Source: Lichenostomus cassidix
Lineage: Eukaryota; Chordata; Aves; Passeriformes; Meliphagidae
Direction: 5' to 3'
Assembly (NCBI GenBank): GCA_008360975.2
Contig: CM039183.1
Location: forward strand, 76,275,850-76,339,849
DNA: 64,000 nt
The notes under the pieces are model-generated. The model had not been told where the DNA came from and ran no database searches. It saw nothing but the letters and a program-made list of their open reading frames with translations. The translations under genes and the position numbers were made by a program. Shown piece after piece: positions 24,601 through 39,600 of this stretch (position 1 is the first letter of the stretch; the number at the start of each line of letters is the position of its first letter).

Positions 24601-27600
24601 GTGAATATGATTGCTCTCTTAATTACCTAAACTTTCAAATAATGGTGGAGGAAGATTGGAATAGTGTTGTGTCTTTAACTAGTAAGAATTCCCAAGTTCT
24701 TCAGAGGTGCTTTTGTTTTATTTAAGTAGGAAGTTTAGCTTCTAAAACAAAGGGTAAAATTCAGTGATGATGTTAGTGTGCTGCATAGAACGAATTGATC
24801 AAGGAATCCCTCATTATTAATTTTTTTAATATATATATTAAATACATAGAGGTGATAGAGAATTGTGCAAATAGTGAAGGACTATTTTTATTCATTTCTT
24901 GGATCTTTTCAGGTTGTTTATTTTTTCTCAATCATAGTGAGGTTCTAGTGATTAGAAGCTGACCCATATGTGTCTTGTGATGTGGCTGGAATATTCAGTC
25001 CCTGCCTTTCTTTCCCTCTTCTGCAAACCTCAGATCCAGGAAGTTACAACTGTCTTCCTCATGGAATTGTGGTCAACCTTGCTGCTTTCTTTGAACTTTG
25101 GGATGCATTTGCACTTCACTGGGTGAAGTCTACTCAGGTGGCCTTAAGTGACGATGACATGCATGATGTGAGTACTTTTCATAGCACATTTATGGAAGTT
25201 AAGTGAAATGAGATTGTGTGCAGAACACTATTTTTAGTTTCAAGGACCATGACTGCAGTGCATCTGTTTGTATTCAGAATATGCTGAACAGTAGGCGAAT
25301 TATAATGTTTGTTTCTTTCAGTGGCTGTATTTGTGCTCTGTCTTCTCATTTCTTATGTGTGGAATGTAGGTTTTCAGTCTGCACATACTTGGGGTGGGAA
25401 TTATCTTACCGAAATTTACACACCTGGCATGTAGATAGTTGCTGATCCTGATCATCAGGTCTAATATTTGCTTAGGATGGCATGAAGCTGTAGAAGTGGC
25501 TGTTTCTCTGTGCTGATGATAGAGGAGATTTCCATCTGCAGTAAGAATATCTGAACCTGGACAGCTGACATGCAGGTCACAGGAGTGGTTCACTTTTCCC
25601 TCTCCCTTTTCAGAGGGAATATAAATATAATTTTGCTGATACCTTGACATTGTAGACTTGGTGCAGGGATTGGTTGGTTTTGGCTTGTGTAGTTCCACCG
25701 GCCAGTGAGGTATTTTTAGAGAGCCTGTAGAGTCCTAGTTGTGTAGCAGTAAATACAAAGCATTGTGGAACTCTGAAGGTAATGGATGCGATGGTAGCTT
25801 TGCTTTTTCTCTTGCTTGAAGTACAAAGTAGTCTGTAACCTGCAGCAGTGGAAACACTATAACCTCTTGTGTTTGTTAGGTTTTGTACTGCTCCCTGTGG
25901 CGGGACAGGTTCTGGGCTGTCTCTGACGCTGTGACAGTGGATTCATCAGGGTTGTCACTTCTGGCTCTGCACTGGCACTGGGTTATGAAACACCTAATTG
26001 ACAGAATTCCTCAGATGCTTATTGGATCAGACCAGAACAAGTGAGTGGCTTTTGATTTGTTTCTGTTAAATGGCTGTATAAATTACACTTTTCTTTAGTG
26101 TTATAGCTAATTAGCATTGTTTGGATTAGTGCCCTAAGTCATGTTCCATTAGTGATGCACATAACAATGTGTTAAGTAGCTGTTCATTTTTAAAATTAAT
26201 GTTTCCTAGTATTGTGCTTCTACTTAATCAAATGTTCGTCTAGAATTTCTACCCCTACACAATATAGTGAAAGGATAAGAGATTTGTTTCTTATACCTCT
26301 TACACCTTTTGCCTTGTTTCTCAAACTTCTATTAACTGTGTGGGCTTTTTTCTCCTCTGTCCCTTCTTGTTTTTTCCCCTCCTCTAAAAGGATTTCCAGA
26401 GAAATTCAATCTGTTTCACAGCAGATTCAGAGCTGCTTGGTCAATCCTGCTGGTGTTTCAGCCAATATGAAGATACTACAGAAGTCTCTAGGAAGACCCC
26501 TTCCTTTTAAGGTATCAATACTCTGTTTGCAAAAGATTTGTATTTACAGCAATGTTCAGATAGGCTTTAATATATTTACAGCACTTACTTTCCAGGACAG
26601 CAAAAACACACTTCTTTTGTATTTGGTAGATTGATTTAAAAGGAAGTTGCAGCATATGTTAATGTACGTGTCTTTTGAGAAATATATCAGTTATCTAGGT
26701 AGCATTTCTGCTATTAATTGTGTTATGTATAGAAAATATTTATTTAATTCAGAGTGCCTGAGCATAAAAATATTACTCCTTGTTCTGTTTTGAAGTCTTG
26801 TGAGTGTCATTATGCCATTTACTTATTTAGTGAACATACCTGTATTTAGAACAACCTGTGCACTTTTATGCAGCATAGGATGGGGCTGCCTTATGATTTC
26901 CCAAGACAAGTCCTCTTAACTTTGATGGTTTTGGGATTTTCTCTTAATGTATTTCAGAACTTGTTGTAATTCAGTTTTTTTAAAAAATCTTTCAATAAAT
27001 TTTCTAAAGAGTACAGGTCCCTTTTTAAAAGCTGTGCAGAAGTAGTCATGTGCACTTGTGTTGGTGACTAGTAGTTAGATCTTGGTTTTAATGACCTTCT
27101 CTCTCAAGGATACTCAGCTATCAAAAAATGCACGTAGTTACTTTGTGAGACACTGAAGAACATTCAATGCTTATTAAGAATTTGGAGAGATTTTTGTAAG
27201 CATTCAAATGTATTTAAATTGCAAGTGTGAACTGCAGTTTCTTGTAAGTGACAGTAACTCCAGGGGTTTTTTGGGTTTTTTTTGTGTATTTATTGCCCTT
27301 GATTTGCGTAAGTTGCCATGTTGAATTATTATTTGTCTGCATAGTCTATGTAGTTTCTTTGTGAAGTTAAAAAACACTATCATGACAAGAAGGAATTGTG
27401 GCCACCTGTTTCAATTTCTGTCTTCCTGCTGTATTAAGTAGGGCTACTCAAAGATGATTGTTAAGCTGTTGTTGCAGGCTGGTTTATATATACTTGTACA
27501 TTAGTTGTGTGCATGTGAATTTGAAATCTCAGTTTTGACTGCAGTCACAATTCTTGTTTGTGGTTTTGTTAGCACTGTTGAAACTACTTGTCCTTTTCAT

Positions 27601-30600
27601 GTTTCCAGGATAAACTGGGCATGGAATGTTTTTCTCAGTTAAAAGCTCTCAGCAAACCGCTGAACATCTTGGAGCTGAGATTGGCCTGTGGAGAAAGTAC
27701 ATCACAGGAGAAAATGTGCTGTCTGAAAGTTGCTGCCAGAGGAGTGAAGATGAAAAAGGCATTGCTGCAAGCTGATGGTCTGATAATAAGAGCCAATCAT
27801 TTAGAAGATGTTTGTCTGGGTAGGTAACACTTCTGAAGAGCCCAACAGGATGATTTCTGCCATCTCCATTCTTTCATACACAGATGCAAAGGATGTTAAA
27901 CATTCACTAGCAAGACATACAGCTCATGCATTTAAGTGCCTTTTACATTCTGTCAAACAGGTCAGCTACAACTGTGCTTGAAAGCTATACATTCACAACT
28001 GAGAGCAGAAGGAGTGACATACAGTTATTCAGAAGAAAGGCTGCCTGAAGACACCATCTCCAACCAGTTAGACCCTGCCTTGCTAAACCAGCTCTGCAGT
28101 AATGTTCAGCTGTGGCCTGCAATGGAATACATGGGAGTGCTCTGGCAGTACAAACTGACAGCAGATTTTGTGGCCAAGGCTTGTGCAAGAAGGTAAGAAG
28201 AAGGCTGGAAAAAGAAATCCTATATTCCTTTCATGAGATTCAGAATCTCTAGCTAAATCTCTGTGTGTACGTATTTGTTAAATATTTATATTACCACTGT
28301 GTATGTGCATATATATCTGTGCTGCACACAAATGTGTGTGTGTTAGGAATCAGCTCTAAGATGTTTATCACCACATTGATGGGGGCAACTGAAGAAAGAC
28401 TGAGTTAGACCTGGAGATGGAGGAAGTAGGCTAGCATGCATGCTTCCTTTGGTGTAAACTATAGAAACATAGAATCATAGTTTAAATTATCATTATTAAA
28501 GTGTTAGTATTGTTTTAAGGGGGCAAGGGTTTTTATTTTTAGTCTGGTTTACTAGTTCTTAAAAGAGAGCTATTTATTTATGCATTTTAGTGAACATAAT
28601 ATTTTGTGCAATCAGGCTCTTAGAATCACTGGTTCACTCTTGAATTCAGCAAAGTTCTGATTTCTCACAAAAACTACAAAGGTAGAAGACAGTTTGTCCC
28701 CAAATGTTTTGTATGTTTTGCTCAACATGTAGCTTATGGGTACAGGAAATTCCACTTTTCCCCTTTTTTATATGTTAAGATTCTGTCAGCTTCAAAGAAT
28801 TCAAATGTTTTGAGTATTGAGTGCTTGTTCTTCCCAATATTTGAAACACTGTCATTTTAACTTTTCGGTGACTTTGCCTGCCATTCTCAATTTGTTTTAC
28901 TATCCAAATGATTTATTTCATGTGCCAAGCTTAAACATTACTTAAATTGTATTGTTTCTTACCTGCTACAGGAAGAACTGCAGTCAAGAACTAAGCATAT
29001 GTTCAGATCTAGCTCAGTTTATAGCTTTTTCTCTGAAGTTGACACCAGCTGCTTCTCACCAGCTCTCTGGACTGTGGCACTTGTTACACCTTAATGAAGT
29101 AAGAGCAAATTTTTTAGTTTAATTAGTCTTGCAGAAGTTTTCAGCAGGTTCTTCAAAATATGTATATCTCCAAGATTTTTGACATGCAGTTTTTCTACCT
29201 CTGCCTGACAAAAACTGTTCCTTTTAATAAGAAAGGTTATTAACTGCAAGCCTTGAGAAAAAGTAATTAAAACACAACGTTGAAAGATAAAATGCAACAA
29301 AGTCTTAAATAACATAGTTCTATATGACTTAGTTTGGTAGTATTGTTCCATACATCCATCTGTGACCTAATGGAAAACAGGAAATCGTTTGAATGGCAGG
29401 TGCCAGCCTGGTTTTAGCTATGTGTTCAAAGTAATTTTTTTTGCTGAAAAATGCTTTCCTCTGCTCCTGTGCCTCTAAAATTTTTCAGGTCTGTTGCAAA
29501 TCAAATAGACTGATAAAACTACCTGATGCATTTTCTGTAGAACATTTAATAACTCTGGTTAATATTTATGATACAATGGTTGTGTTCCCACAAAGTGCAG
29601 TGAAATGCAAATCCACTTAAAATGCTTCAGAGCAGGGTATTGGATGGCTTTGCCCTTTCCATGCCTCTGCACCCTGGTGTATTGTAACAAAGGTTGCACA
29701 GTCTAACAGCACTAGAGACTGTGTGCTAACAGCTTGCTCTGTAAAGATGCTGCATATTTCACTGACAGGAGACAGTGCTGACCTCAGGAAGTGCCCTCTT
29801 TGTTGAGGTGATGCAAGCAAATATTATGTGAATTAGAAAGATCTTGGAGAGTATCTTGTACTATCCCTACTGAAAAACAGTATCATACTTTCTTTGTACA
29901 TGTGTGTTTAATTCTCTTTTGCTCCCTGAACATAATTCTCACCTCAAGGTTTTTGTTTCTCTGTAGATATCCCCTGAAGAAATGTCTCTTCTGTCATCTC
30001 AGCTAGTTAATGCTGTGTTAGCATCCTTTTGGAGCAGTACTTTCACCACAGACCCAGACTACTGGTTGACTTGGAGGCCACTGCCTGCAACAGAGGAAAA
30101 CAACTTCTCTAAATCCCATGTGAACCGTTCTATGAAGGTTTGTCTCTTCTGACCTAATCAAATTCTAGTCTGAATGCTCCTGTTGACTGATCCAACAGTT
30201 TTCTAAAGCAGTATTGTAAGTTCTAGCATAGTCAGTGCAAGTTGCATCTGAACAATCTAACTCTTGATCTCTTAATTTAGGGCCCAGGCATTTTGACGCG
30301 AGCTGTTTTCTCAAAGTGCTTCTTTGAAATTCTAACTAGCAGCAGCAAGACAAGCCCGTGGGATGTGAGTGGGCTTCCTGTCCTGTCATCATCCCATGTA
30401 ACGCTGGGAGAATGGATGGAGAGAGCACAGCAGCTTCACAAAGTCAGCACAGCGCTGTGGACCAACCTGGCTGTCTCTTCAATAGCAGATTTTAGGTATT
30501 AAGACCTCTCTTCCACATGGGTTATTTAAATCAAGCATGTTACAGAAGTTTGCTTACTGTATGCAATCTTTTTCTCATTTCTTTTCCTCCAGACACACAG

Positions 30601-33600
30601 ATGCTAGGCTACAAGGAATAATGCTAAGCAGACAGCTCTCTGCCATGGTAGATTTGGTTCCAGTGGATCTTCAAGAAGAATTTTTGGAGTGCTGTGAGAA
30701 GCTCTACCTCAAGGATCCTGTTGCATATGAGTACCTTCTCAGGATACTTGGAAGCATCACTGATCAGGAGTTACTTCCTAAAGAATTCCTGTTCCTTCTA
30801 CTCACTTGCTTGCATCAGTTCTATGGGGAAGGGCTCCAGGAGTTACCAGAGACAGCTTGGCGAGGAAGCCTCTGGGTGCTCATTGGCTTGGTGCAGATCC
30901 AGATGTGGCTCCCTCAGACCAGATTTGATCCAGCTGTTAAAAGAGAATACAAGCTCAAGTACTCAAAAGAAGAGGTGAGTATGAAGCTGAGTTGGCTTTT
31001 GCCTTTATTATGTATAAAACCAACACAGGAGAGTTTGGCTTGGGGGTTCTTGGGCAAATATCTGGTCATGATTTTTAAACTATACAGTCAGAACTTATTT
31101 TAATGTCCAAGAAGTTGATGTACCTACTTGGTTACTAAAATCAGAACTGTGAATGGTTTATTCTTTCCTTTTTAGTTATACCACCTGGACTGTGAATGGA
31201 AAACACATGATTTTTCATCCCAGCTGCATACAGGAAAAAGTATTGAAGATGAAACAGTCAGTAACTATATTCACCCCCACATCAGGTAACACCCAGGCAC
31301 TGAACCCGTCTCTTTTAGAGTGGATATGTCATCTTTGTACGCTCCGGCTACAAAGCTTTTCTCCTCAGCTTTAAAATTTTTCCCTTTCTGTAGAAACAAG
31401 AGTTGCTGATTTTAAAAGTATCAATTTACATATTGAGGTGATAGAGAAAAATACAAAAGCTGTGCTCTTTACTTGCAGTGACTAAGGAATTGTCTGTACA
31501 GTTTGTGCTGCTGTAAATAGAACAATTAAAGTGGTGGCTGGCATGTATTGATAAAGTTGAAACCATGTATAGAAGTAAAAATAACACCATACATTTAAAT
31601 TGCAATACTTTCATTAAAATGTGACAATGTTACCAATGAGTTGAAATGAGATGAATTGTTTACTTGTCACTGTAGTTCCTCAAGGCCATTATATAGGCCA
31701 GTACTATTTTGCAAAGTTCTTCAGCTGATATTATTGGGGAGAAATCTCCATATGTGTAATTTAGCAATAGCCTTTGCCTGTGTTGCTGTGGATAAATTAA
31801 CTTCATTACCACATTGAGTACACTGTTGACATTCAGAATCTGTAGCCACTGTTACTTCATTTGGGGCTTTTTATGCATCATTTTTGTCTGAGGAACTTGG
31901 GGACATTTTAAGCCAAGAGAGCTTTCTCCTTTGTGCAGCCTTCCAGGTGTGTTCCTTGTATACAGAGATAAAAACTGTGTAATATTCACAAGTTTCCACT
32001 TTAAATAGAAATTTTTGGTTTCATTATTATACATGTAGGGGGCCTGTTAGTTCCATGCTACTACTTAAAGGGAATGATAGTCATTGACAGCAGGTTCTGA
32101 ATGGCTGAGTTTTACCAATTGCCTGTGGTTATATTACTTTTTTCTTAATGCTCACATAGCTGTCAAGTTGCAAGAAAAAAATAATTGAAGTTTGTTGAAG
32201 TGGCAGGGAGAGAAGAAATCAACACATGTACGATATAAGGGTGTTTGTTTTTTCCTTATTTGCTGTTTCACACAAACCAGGAGAATATTTCTAATTAATC
32301 TTTCTCTGTATCTGTTACATTAGATATATTTAAATAAGCTTATATGAAACATATTCCTATATCTAACCTGGTCAATGTTATTTCTTAACAGACTGTTACA
32401 TGACAGAATGCAAAGGCTGAAGGAGCAAATAAGCAGTCTTTCTAGAAGGAAGGCTTTCAGGCCTGCAGCTCCACTGTATGATTGCTTATACCAGGAGGCT
32501 CACCAGTACATCAACAGCATAGCACGGATTTCCTCAGTCCAAGACCTTCTAGCTCGCCTTCTGCAGTTCCTCCGTGGAGAGAGACCCAAATCACTGCAGG
32601 CTGTACAGAACCTGTTAAATGAAGAAGCATCGTGGCAACAGTCACACCATCACTTTAGAAAGCACCTGGCAGAGGAGTATGCTGCATTCCCTGATGCCAT
32701 CATTCCTCTCCAAGCTGCCATCCTGCAGTTGCAACATGGCATGCGATTAGTGGCTTCTGAAGTGTATGCAGTGCTACAGAGCTTTGTGTGTCCAGCTGAT
32801 CTCACCAACCTCCTCACTTCTTTGTTGACATTTCCTTCTGTTGGCCGTGCCTTTCCCACTTACTTTGATCGGGCAGAAATTTTATGCTCAGTGAATTCAG
32901 TTGGGGTACTTAATGGACTTAAGAAGTTCTCTCTGAAGCACTCTGAAGGAGGATCTGAGGGAACTGAGCAGCCTTGCCCAACTCTGGAACAGCTCCTGGT
33001 GAATGCTTTGTTACATCTTCGATGCCATGTACTATGCAGAGGAGAGATGGACCAGAAATCCCTGCAGCTTTTCAGGCATCTGTGTCAGGTAAGCTCTGGA
33101 TGCTCATAGCTGGGATTCTTGAACTGAACTTGTCCCATGTTGAAGACATGGATCTCTTAAAACAGGTCTAAAGGAGAGCCACAGAAATCAGGGCTGGAAC
33201 ACCCCTCCTGTGAAGAAAGGCTGACAGAGTTGGGGTTGTTCAGCTGGGGGAAGAGATGTCGCCAGGGAGACCTTGTTGTGGCTTTTCAGTATGTAAAAGG
33301 GGCTTATATAAAGGCAGGAAGGAGACCTTTTACCAAGGCTCGTAGGACAAGGTGTAACAGTTTTAAACTGAAAGAGGGTAAATCTAGATTGGATATGAAA
33401 ATAATTGTTTTAAAATATGGTTGGTGAGACACAGGAACAGGTTGTCCAGGGAAGTTGTGGATGCTGCAACCCTTAAAGTGTCTGAGAGTGATTGGGTGGG
33501 GCTTCAAGCAATCTGGTCTAGTGGAAGATGTCCCTGCCCGTGGCAGAGAGGTTGGATTAGATGACCTTTAGAGGTGTCTATCTTGATAATCGTCAGTATG

Positions 33601-36600
33601 ATGTTCTTTAAAGTTTTCTAACTTCTTCCCAATTAATTGTAAAAGATAAGTTAAATACTAGAATAACTTGTTTGGATTTATCAAGTCATAAAATGATAGC
33701 TGTAATGATTACCGAAAATTTTATTTATATAAGAAAAACCCCAAACAACAAAACCCAAAAGCACACAGACACATGCACTAAAAAACTACCCCAAAACAAA
33801 CTTGGCAGAGAGTTTCTTCATAAAATGCTTCAGAAAGGCTTTGATTGATACTGTTGTAGACCATAGAGGAGGGAAGAGCCAAACAAAATAGATCCTGCCC
33901 CACTGATGGAACAGGAGATGATTTTAAGCACTAACTTGTGTAAAAACATACTGCTTTGTGTTTCCCTAGGCAATTGTAAATGAATGGGATGAACAGGAAC
34001 GCCGTGCCCAAGAGCAGGAGGCATTGGAACGCAGCCTGTACAGATACAGGAGTAAAAGTCATGGAAAAGGACGGAGTGAGGAAGAAGAGGAAGAAGAAGA
34101 ATTTAGGAGGAGATTTCCTTTTCATGAAAAGGTAATAACTGTAACTCTGTAAAGAAACACAAAAATTACTTCTGAAGTAGCTCCTGGAAATACATGCTAT
34201 AAATAACATGAGGAATGAAGTTGTTTTTCCTTCAACCAAAAGTCCGATGGGGGTAGATTTTGATAGGTATTAAGTAGTGTGCTTGTGGTTTATTTTATCT
34301 TCTGGTTGAAAAAGTTTTTGGGATTCATTTCCAGGTTTGAACTGTACTATGACTTGGATGAATCATCCCAAATTTTATAACTGAATGATAATATAGTTAC
34401 TTGTAAAAATATGGGATTTTATTAATTTAGCAAGTAAGGACATCTGAGGTTCTACTGCGTGTGGAGAAGGCTGATTTCCTTGATTAAATAAAGCAGTTGG
34501 GACAGAACAGTTCAGGTCCTCAAGTAACCACACTGTGTTGAGGTGGTTTTTCAGCAGAGACAGCTGCTGCTGCTTTTTCTAGAAAGGTGTTTAGGTAGCA
34601 GCAGCTCAGGGATCACTGTACTGCACTCTTGCCTGCTGTGGCTATGCCCTGAAATGTTCTGTGGTTTCAGACTGGCAGTCTGTCTATATGGTACCAGCTG
34701 CAAATCATCAGCATGTTGTTGCAATGCCAAAAAACCCAAAAGAGGAGATAGGGAGAAGAGGTTTTTAAGGAAGATATTAAAATTTTCTTCTGATTATCGT
34801 GTAATTTTCAGGACTTTGAAGATATCACAGCTCAGCCAAGCCTAGAAGAAAAAATGGAAACTGAAGATCCAGTGGAAGACCAGCTGGAAGTTGGCAGAGC
34901 CCTTCTGTCCAAGAGCTCTATGCAAACAGTAATGAAGGTTCATCAACAGTTGTGCTTAAACTTTGCTCGATCCCTGTGGTATCAACAGAGTCTGCCTTCT
35001 CATCAAGCCAAGCATTATTTCAGTACATTTGTTTCCTGCTATCAGACTGGTGCATGCCTGGTGTCACAATTCTATCCTTTAATTGGTAAGACTGCTAGCA
35101 GTATTTCAGATAATGCAGGTTTAAATTTGTAACAATTTGTTTCAAAATAATTGCATTACAGGTAATGAAAGAGACATATTATGGGGAAAGTGCACAAAAC
35201 TGAATTTTGTTTTTCCAGAGAATTTTGGTTTTCCAGAGAATTTGCCCCATGTTCAGAATTGTCTTGTATAATGCTTTGATATTTATTCTTTTGTGGATTT
35301 CTTTAATTCCATTTGGTAATATAGAAGACCAGCCCAGTATTAAAATACATTGAATACTGAGTGAAATTTTGATCACATGAATCTGCATAGTCCTGTGGAA
35401 GATAAAGCACTTGCAGAAAATTCCCAGAAGTAAATTTTGCCATGAAGTTCATAAAAGAATTGGTTTAAATTTAGCTTATTTATATAGCTGAAAAAAGGTA
35501 TCGTGTTCTTTTTTTCTACCCTGAATTTTGGAAAACTCGATGTGTCAATTGTTTTAATAATGTGTGAGAACTCAGAATCATGACTTTCAAAGCAGAGCTA
35601 TATATTTCAGTTCAGATCTGATAAATGCATGTGTGCAATTAAGATGCAGCAGATAAGGGTGGCTGTTTCTACAGTATCTTACTTTTGGTTTTGCACCTGA
35701 GATGTAATGTCTGGGAGTTTTTTTGTGTGTTGGATTACTTTTCCACAGAGCCTTGCTACTAATTTTATAGTAATATCTCCTTGATGTGAATTTATGTACA
35801 AAGGAACTGTTTTCTTGTGACAAGATCACAGCCCACCTTTAGGATGCTGGTTGTACTTTTATAGAAAAATTTGGTAAAATAGAGAATATAAACTTTAAGT
35901 ATGTCTCGTGTGCCATACTCCATCTCATTGTTCCAGTGGCATAGTCTTACATCCTTGTAAAAGATAATATGCTAAGGCTTGGGGTACAGGGGGAAGAAAA
36001 CTCCAACTTTGTCTATTCAACTGAAAAAAGAATTAATAGCATGTGTCTTCCATTCCTTGCTTTCTAGGTGCTGAGATGAATGATAGTCTTTTGGGAAGCC
36101 AACTTCTGCTTAGCAGTCTTCTTCACAATACTTTCTTTGAGGAAGTAACCTCAGATCTTGTGCTGCAGCAAGATGGCCCATATGACTTCTACCAGCATCC
36201 CAATATTCAGCAAGTCCGACAGTGCCAACCTGTACTTGATAATTTTGCTAAAGAAATAAATGGGCTACTGCAGGAATGGCCAGAGCATCCTGTACTTGTG
36301 CAGGTAAAAGCACCTCAACAAATGTTTGGGGGAAACTGGAGCATTTCAGGATTGCATTTATATGTAAATATGTGTGTAGATATGCACAGACATGTGCACA
36401 CATTCATGTGCTTGCCTAGATGTTGTCTGTAATATTTACACAGGTGTTTTGAAGTCATACCTGTTTATTCATAAGAGGTGTAGGTATTATTTGCTGTTCT
36501 ATTTTAGTTATGAAATGTTAAGTGGGATTCTGCCAACTCAGAGCTTTAAGCAATCTTAAGTCTGCTATAGCTCAAAGGTTTTGAGGTCTTGTTGTTTCTA

Positions 36601-39600
36601 CTCCTGTTTTTTCCTGAAGTTCTTCCTTCATAATGCTTTAGAATAATTATTTTTGGTCCCTATTATGGGATCTGTGTTGTCCTCAGGTTACATTTCTTAG
36701 AGTAACGTAGAAACTCAGATTCCATAGGAACTCTTTGCATTAGGTAATTTCATTTGTGCTCCTTCCCCTGAGAGCATTGGTTTCACTGAACTCTTTAGTG
36801 AGCTTATACTAAATTAAGAATGCAGTTTAAAAACGTTAAAAAAAATAAAATCTTATTTCTTTCAGGGGACAGTTATGCTAATAGTATTAGCTTAATTTCA
36901 TGGCTGCTTTTGTTGAAGTGCAGTTACTATGGGTTGAATGCTTTTGCTTTTATTTTGCAGCTGTTAGTTGTGATGGACAGAATCCGGAGTTTTCCACTTT
37001 CTAGTCCTCTTTCAAAGTTTCTGAATGGCTTGGAAATTCTGCTTGCAAAGGCACAGGTAAGAAAAAGGTGAAGGGAAAGTTTTATTTTCTCTTTTATGCT
37101 TCCTTGCCTATATTTGGTACCATTTTACAAACACAGTACATGAAAGCTTTCTCCTTGACACGATTTGGGGGAGTGAACTTGCTCCATACTGAAAGTTTAG
37201 AGTAAGAACCCAGCAATCTGGAATAACAATGAGTCTTGCCAGGCAGAGACTAATTTGTGGCTTTGTGTAAAAGGGAACCTTTCTTTTCCAGGACTGGGAG
37301 GAAAATGCTAGTCGAGCCTTGTCCTTGCGGAAGCATCTTGATCTGGTCACACAACTGATTATTCAGTGGCGTAGATTGGAGCTGAAGTAAGAACTGTCCT
37401 TCCATACTGGTTTTCCTTAGATCCTGTAAGCTTTCGTCTCCACGTGGAGCCACATTCCAGTACAAACTTGCCTTACCATGGAACATGATTCTGTGTGTCT
37501 GTCACAGTGAAAATGTGGGGGGAAGAGAAACCACCAAGGAGCAGCTGTTGTGTCCCATAATGAGTCTGTCCAGACCATGGTGACCCTATGTATTTCCCTC
37601 AGGAGAAGCAGAAGTATTTTCCCAGTGCTCTCTTGTTTTCATCCTAGGGTTTCCTGAGCCTGCAGCGTTTTGTCTGTTTAATAACCCTCATTAAATTTTC
37701 CTTTAAAATTATTGTCCAGTCTCCTGTTTAAGACCATGTAAAATTTTTATCTCCACAGTATGTCACAATCAGGAATTCCATGAGTCTACCTCAATTTCTG
37801 AGAAAATAAACTTTTCAACCTGCCTCTAATGGATTTTGCTTTACCATCCCTTCTTTTCTTCTCTCATATTTAATAATATTGGCAAAAGAATGATCCTCAG
37901 GAGTTGATGGTATATATTAAGCTTATGTGCAGATAATTTTATCCTGTTAAATTTTCCATTAGTTTAATAGAAACAGAAACCAAATTTTTGTTGTTTTGAA
38001 CCCAAACTACCCAGGATATTTTTTATCTATTTCTCCCCTTTCTTACTGTTTCTAGTTGCTGGTCAGTAAGTTTGGACAACATTATGAAGCAGCATGTGGA
38101 GAAATCCACAAAGCACTGGTTCTCAATCTATCAGATGATTGAGAAGTATGTTCAAGAACAGACAGAGGCAAACACAGAAGGTAAGTGCTGGCCTTAAAAT
38201 GAATATGTGATGCACTTCTAGTAATTAATAAGGATGTATGATTAAGGTCCTAAAAGCCAGAGTATGACAATGCATTTTCAGCTATAGTTCTTGGCCCTAA
38301 AGTGAATTACATGGCTGTCTAGTGTCCTCCATATGCAGTAAACTTTGTATGTGTTTCTGAAACCACCTGTGGCTCACAGGGCCAGTGTTGGGATGTAAAG
38401 AAAAGGTGTCTGTAAAAAGCATATAAAAGAAGGTAGAATTGTGATAGCTGTACATCATGCCCATAAAGACATTTCAAACAGGTTTGGAGGGTAGGAGGCC
38501 TCCAGCTGCAACTAGAAAAGGCACCTCACTTTTTTTAGCTGCAGAAAGCATAATTTATATCCCAGCTCAACTCCTTTTAACATTCTGTATAAAGCCTAAA
38601 GAATTCTTAGAGTAAGTAGGTTTTTGTACATACTGTTCTTAGCAAATCTATCTGCACGTGTTCCTGTTACATAAAATAGGGGAATGAGGGGCAGTACGTT
38701 GCCTCTCCCAAATTTAATGGAATTGTGAAGATGAAAGCAGTATCCTCTGGCTTGAGGCTGAGTTCTTCAAATCTCATAACTACTTAATACACTTACTTGA
38801 TGAGCTTCAGAGCCTTAGGTATTTTATATCTCCAAGAGGACAACCTGTCTTCTTCTGTAGGTAACACTCTAAAACTGTATTCTCTACCAGATTCTTCTGT
38901 CCTCATGACTTTGAGGAGTTAAGGAGCTGGCAGTGACTAATTTGTAGAAGGACCATCATGACTAAAAAAGCCATTCATTCATAGAGAATAGCAAGTATTC
39001 TCTAAATACTTGATGGATGCTGAAACTGGACATATAATTGACCTTCTCAGTCGGTATCTTAATGCTGCTTCATGTTCCCTGTCCTTTCTTCCAGTGTGGC
39101 ATTCATTGGCTTTACTTATTATTAAATCAAAATTCTTCCCTCTCTGCCCCTTTCCTATTTTGTTTTGAACAGTTCCTAACTGAGACTCGGTATTTAATTG
39201 AAAGTTTACAAAGAGCAGACAATTTTCCTGCAGATCTTCTGGGCTTTTTTTTTTCTCTCACTTTTTTTCAAAATTTCTGTTGCAATGTTCAGGAACTGAG
39301 CCAAAGGATCCGAAAACACTGGTCAGCACATTACAGGCTTTCATTGAAGGCTCTACTCTAGGAGAGTTTCATGCGCGGCTCCAAGCACTACTGGTTTTCC
39401 ACTGCCATGTCTTACTGATGCCTCAAGTAGCAGAAAAGGGTAAGTTGTTAGCATTACCTGTGCTGAGTTATCTGTACAGCAATCTGGCCATCAGGTGTTC
39501 CAGACTTTGGTCACTAAGCTCGTAAATAGAATACAAGCCAACAGTGCAGTTTTACTGTTTTCGTGTTGGTCTTTTTACTCCATCTGTTGGTATTGCTAAG

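Noticed and set aside
25513..25567. Possible C/D snoRNA (ctgatga ... ctga)
   Set aside because: Box C lacks its purine and flanks do not pair.
25318..25698. 126-codon minus-strand open frame
   Set aside because: Intronic, low-information composition, no family resemblance and no promoter or splice context.
28459..28480. acatagaatcatag resembling an antisense CR1 end
   Set aside because: Too short, and no adjoining CR1 sequence.
35211..35243. Duplicated acceptor-like ttttccag as evidence for a cryptic exon
   Set aside because: No in-frame coding sequence with a donor follows, and exons 45 and 46 join in phase without it.
39038..39361. 107-codon plus-strand open frame before and into exon 50
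   Set aside because: It is in a different frame from exon 50; phase and family similarity support the acceptor at 39292.
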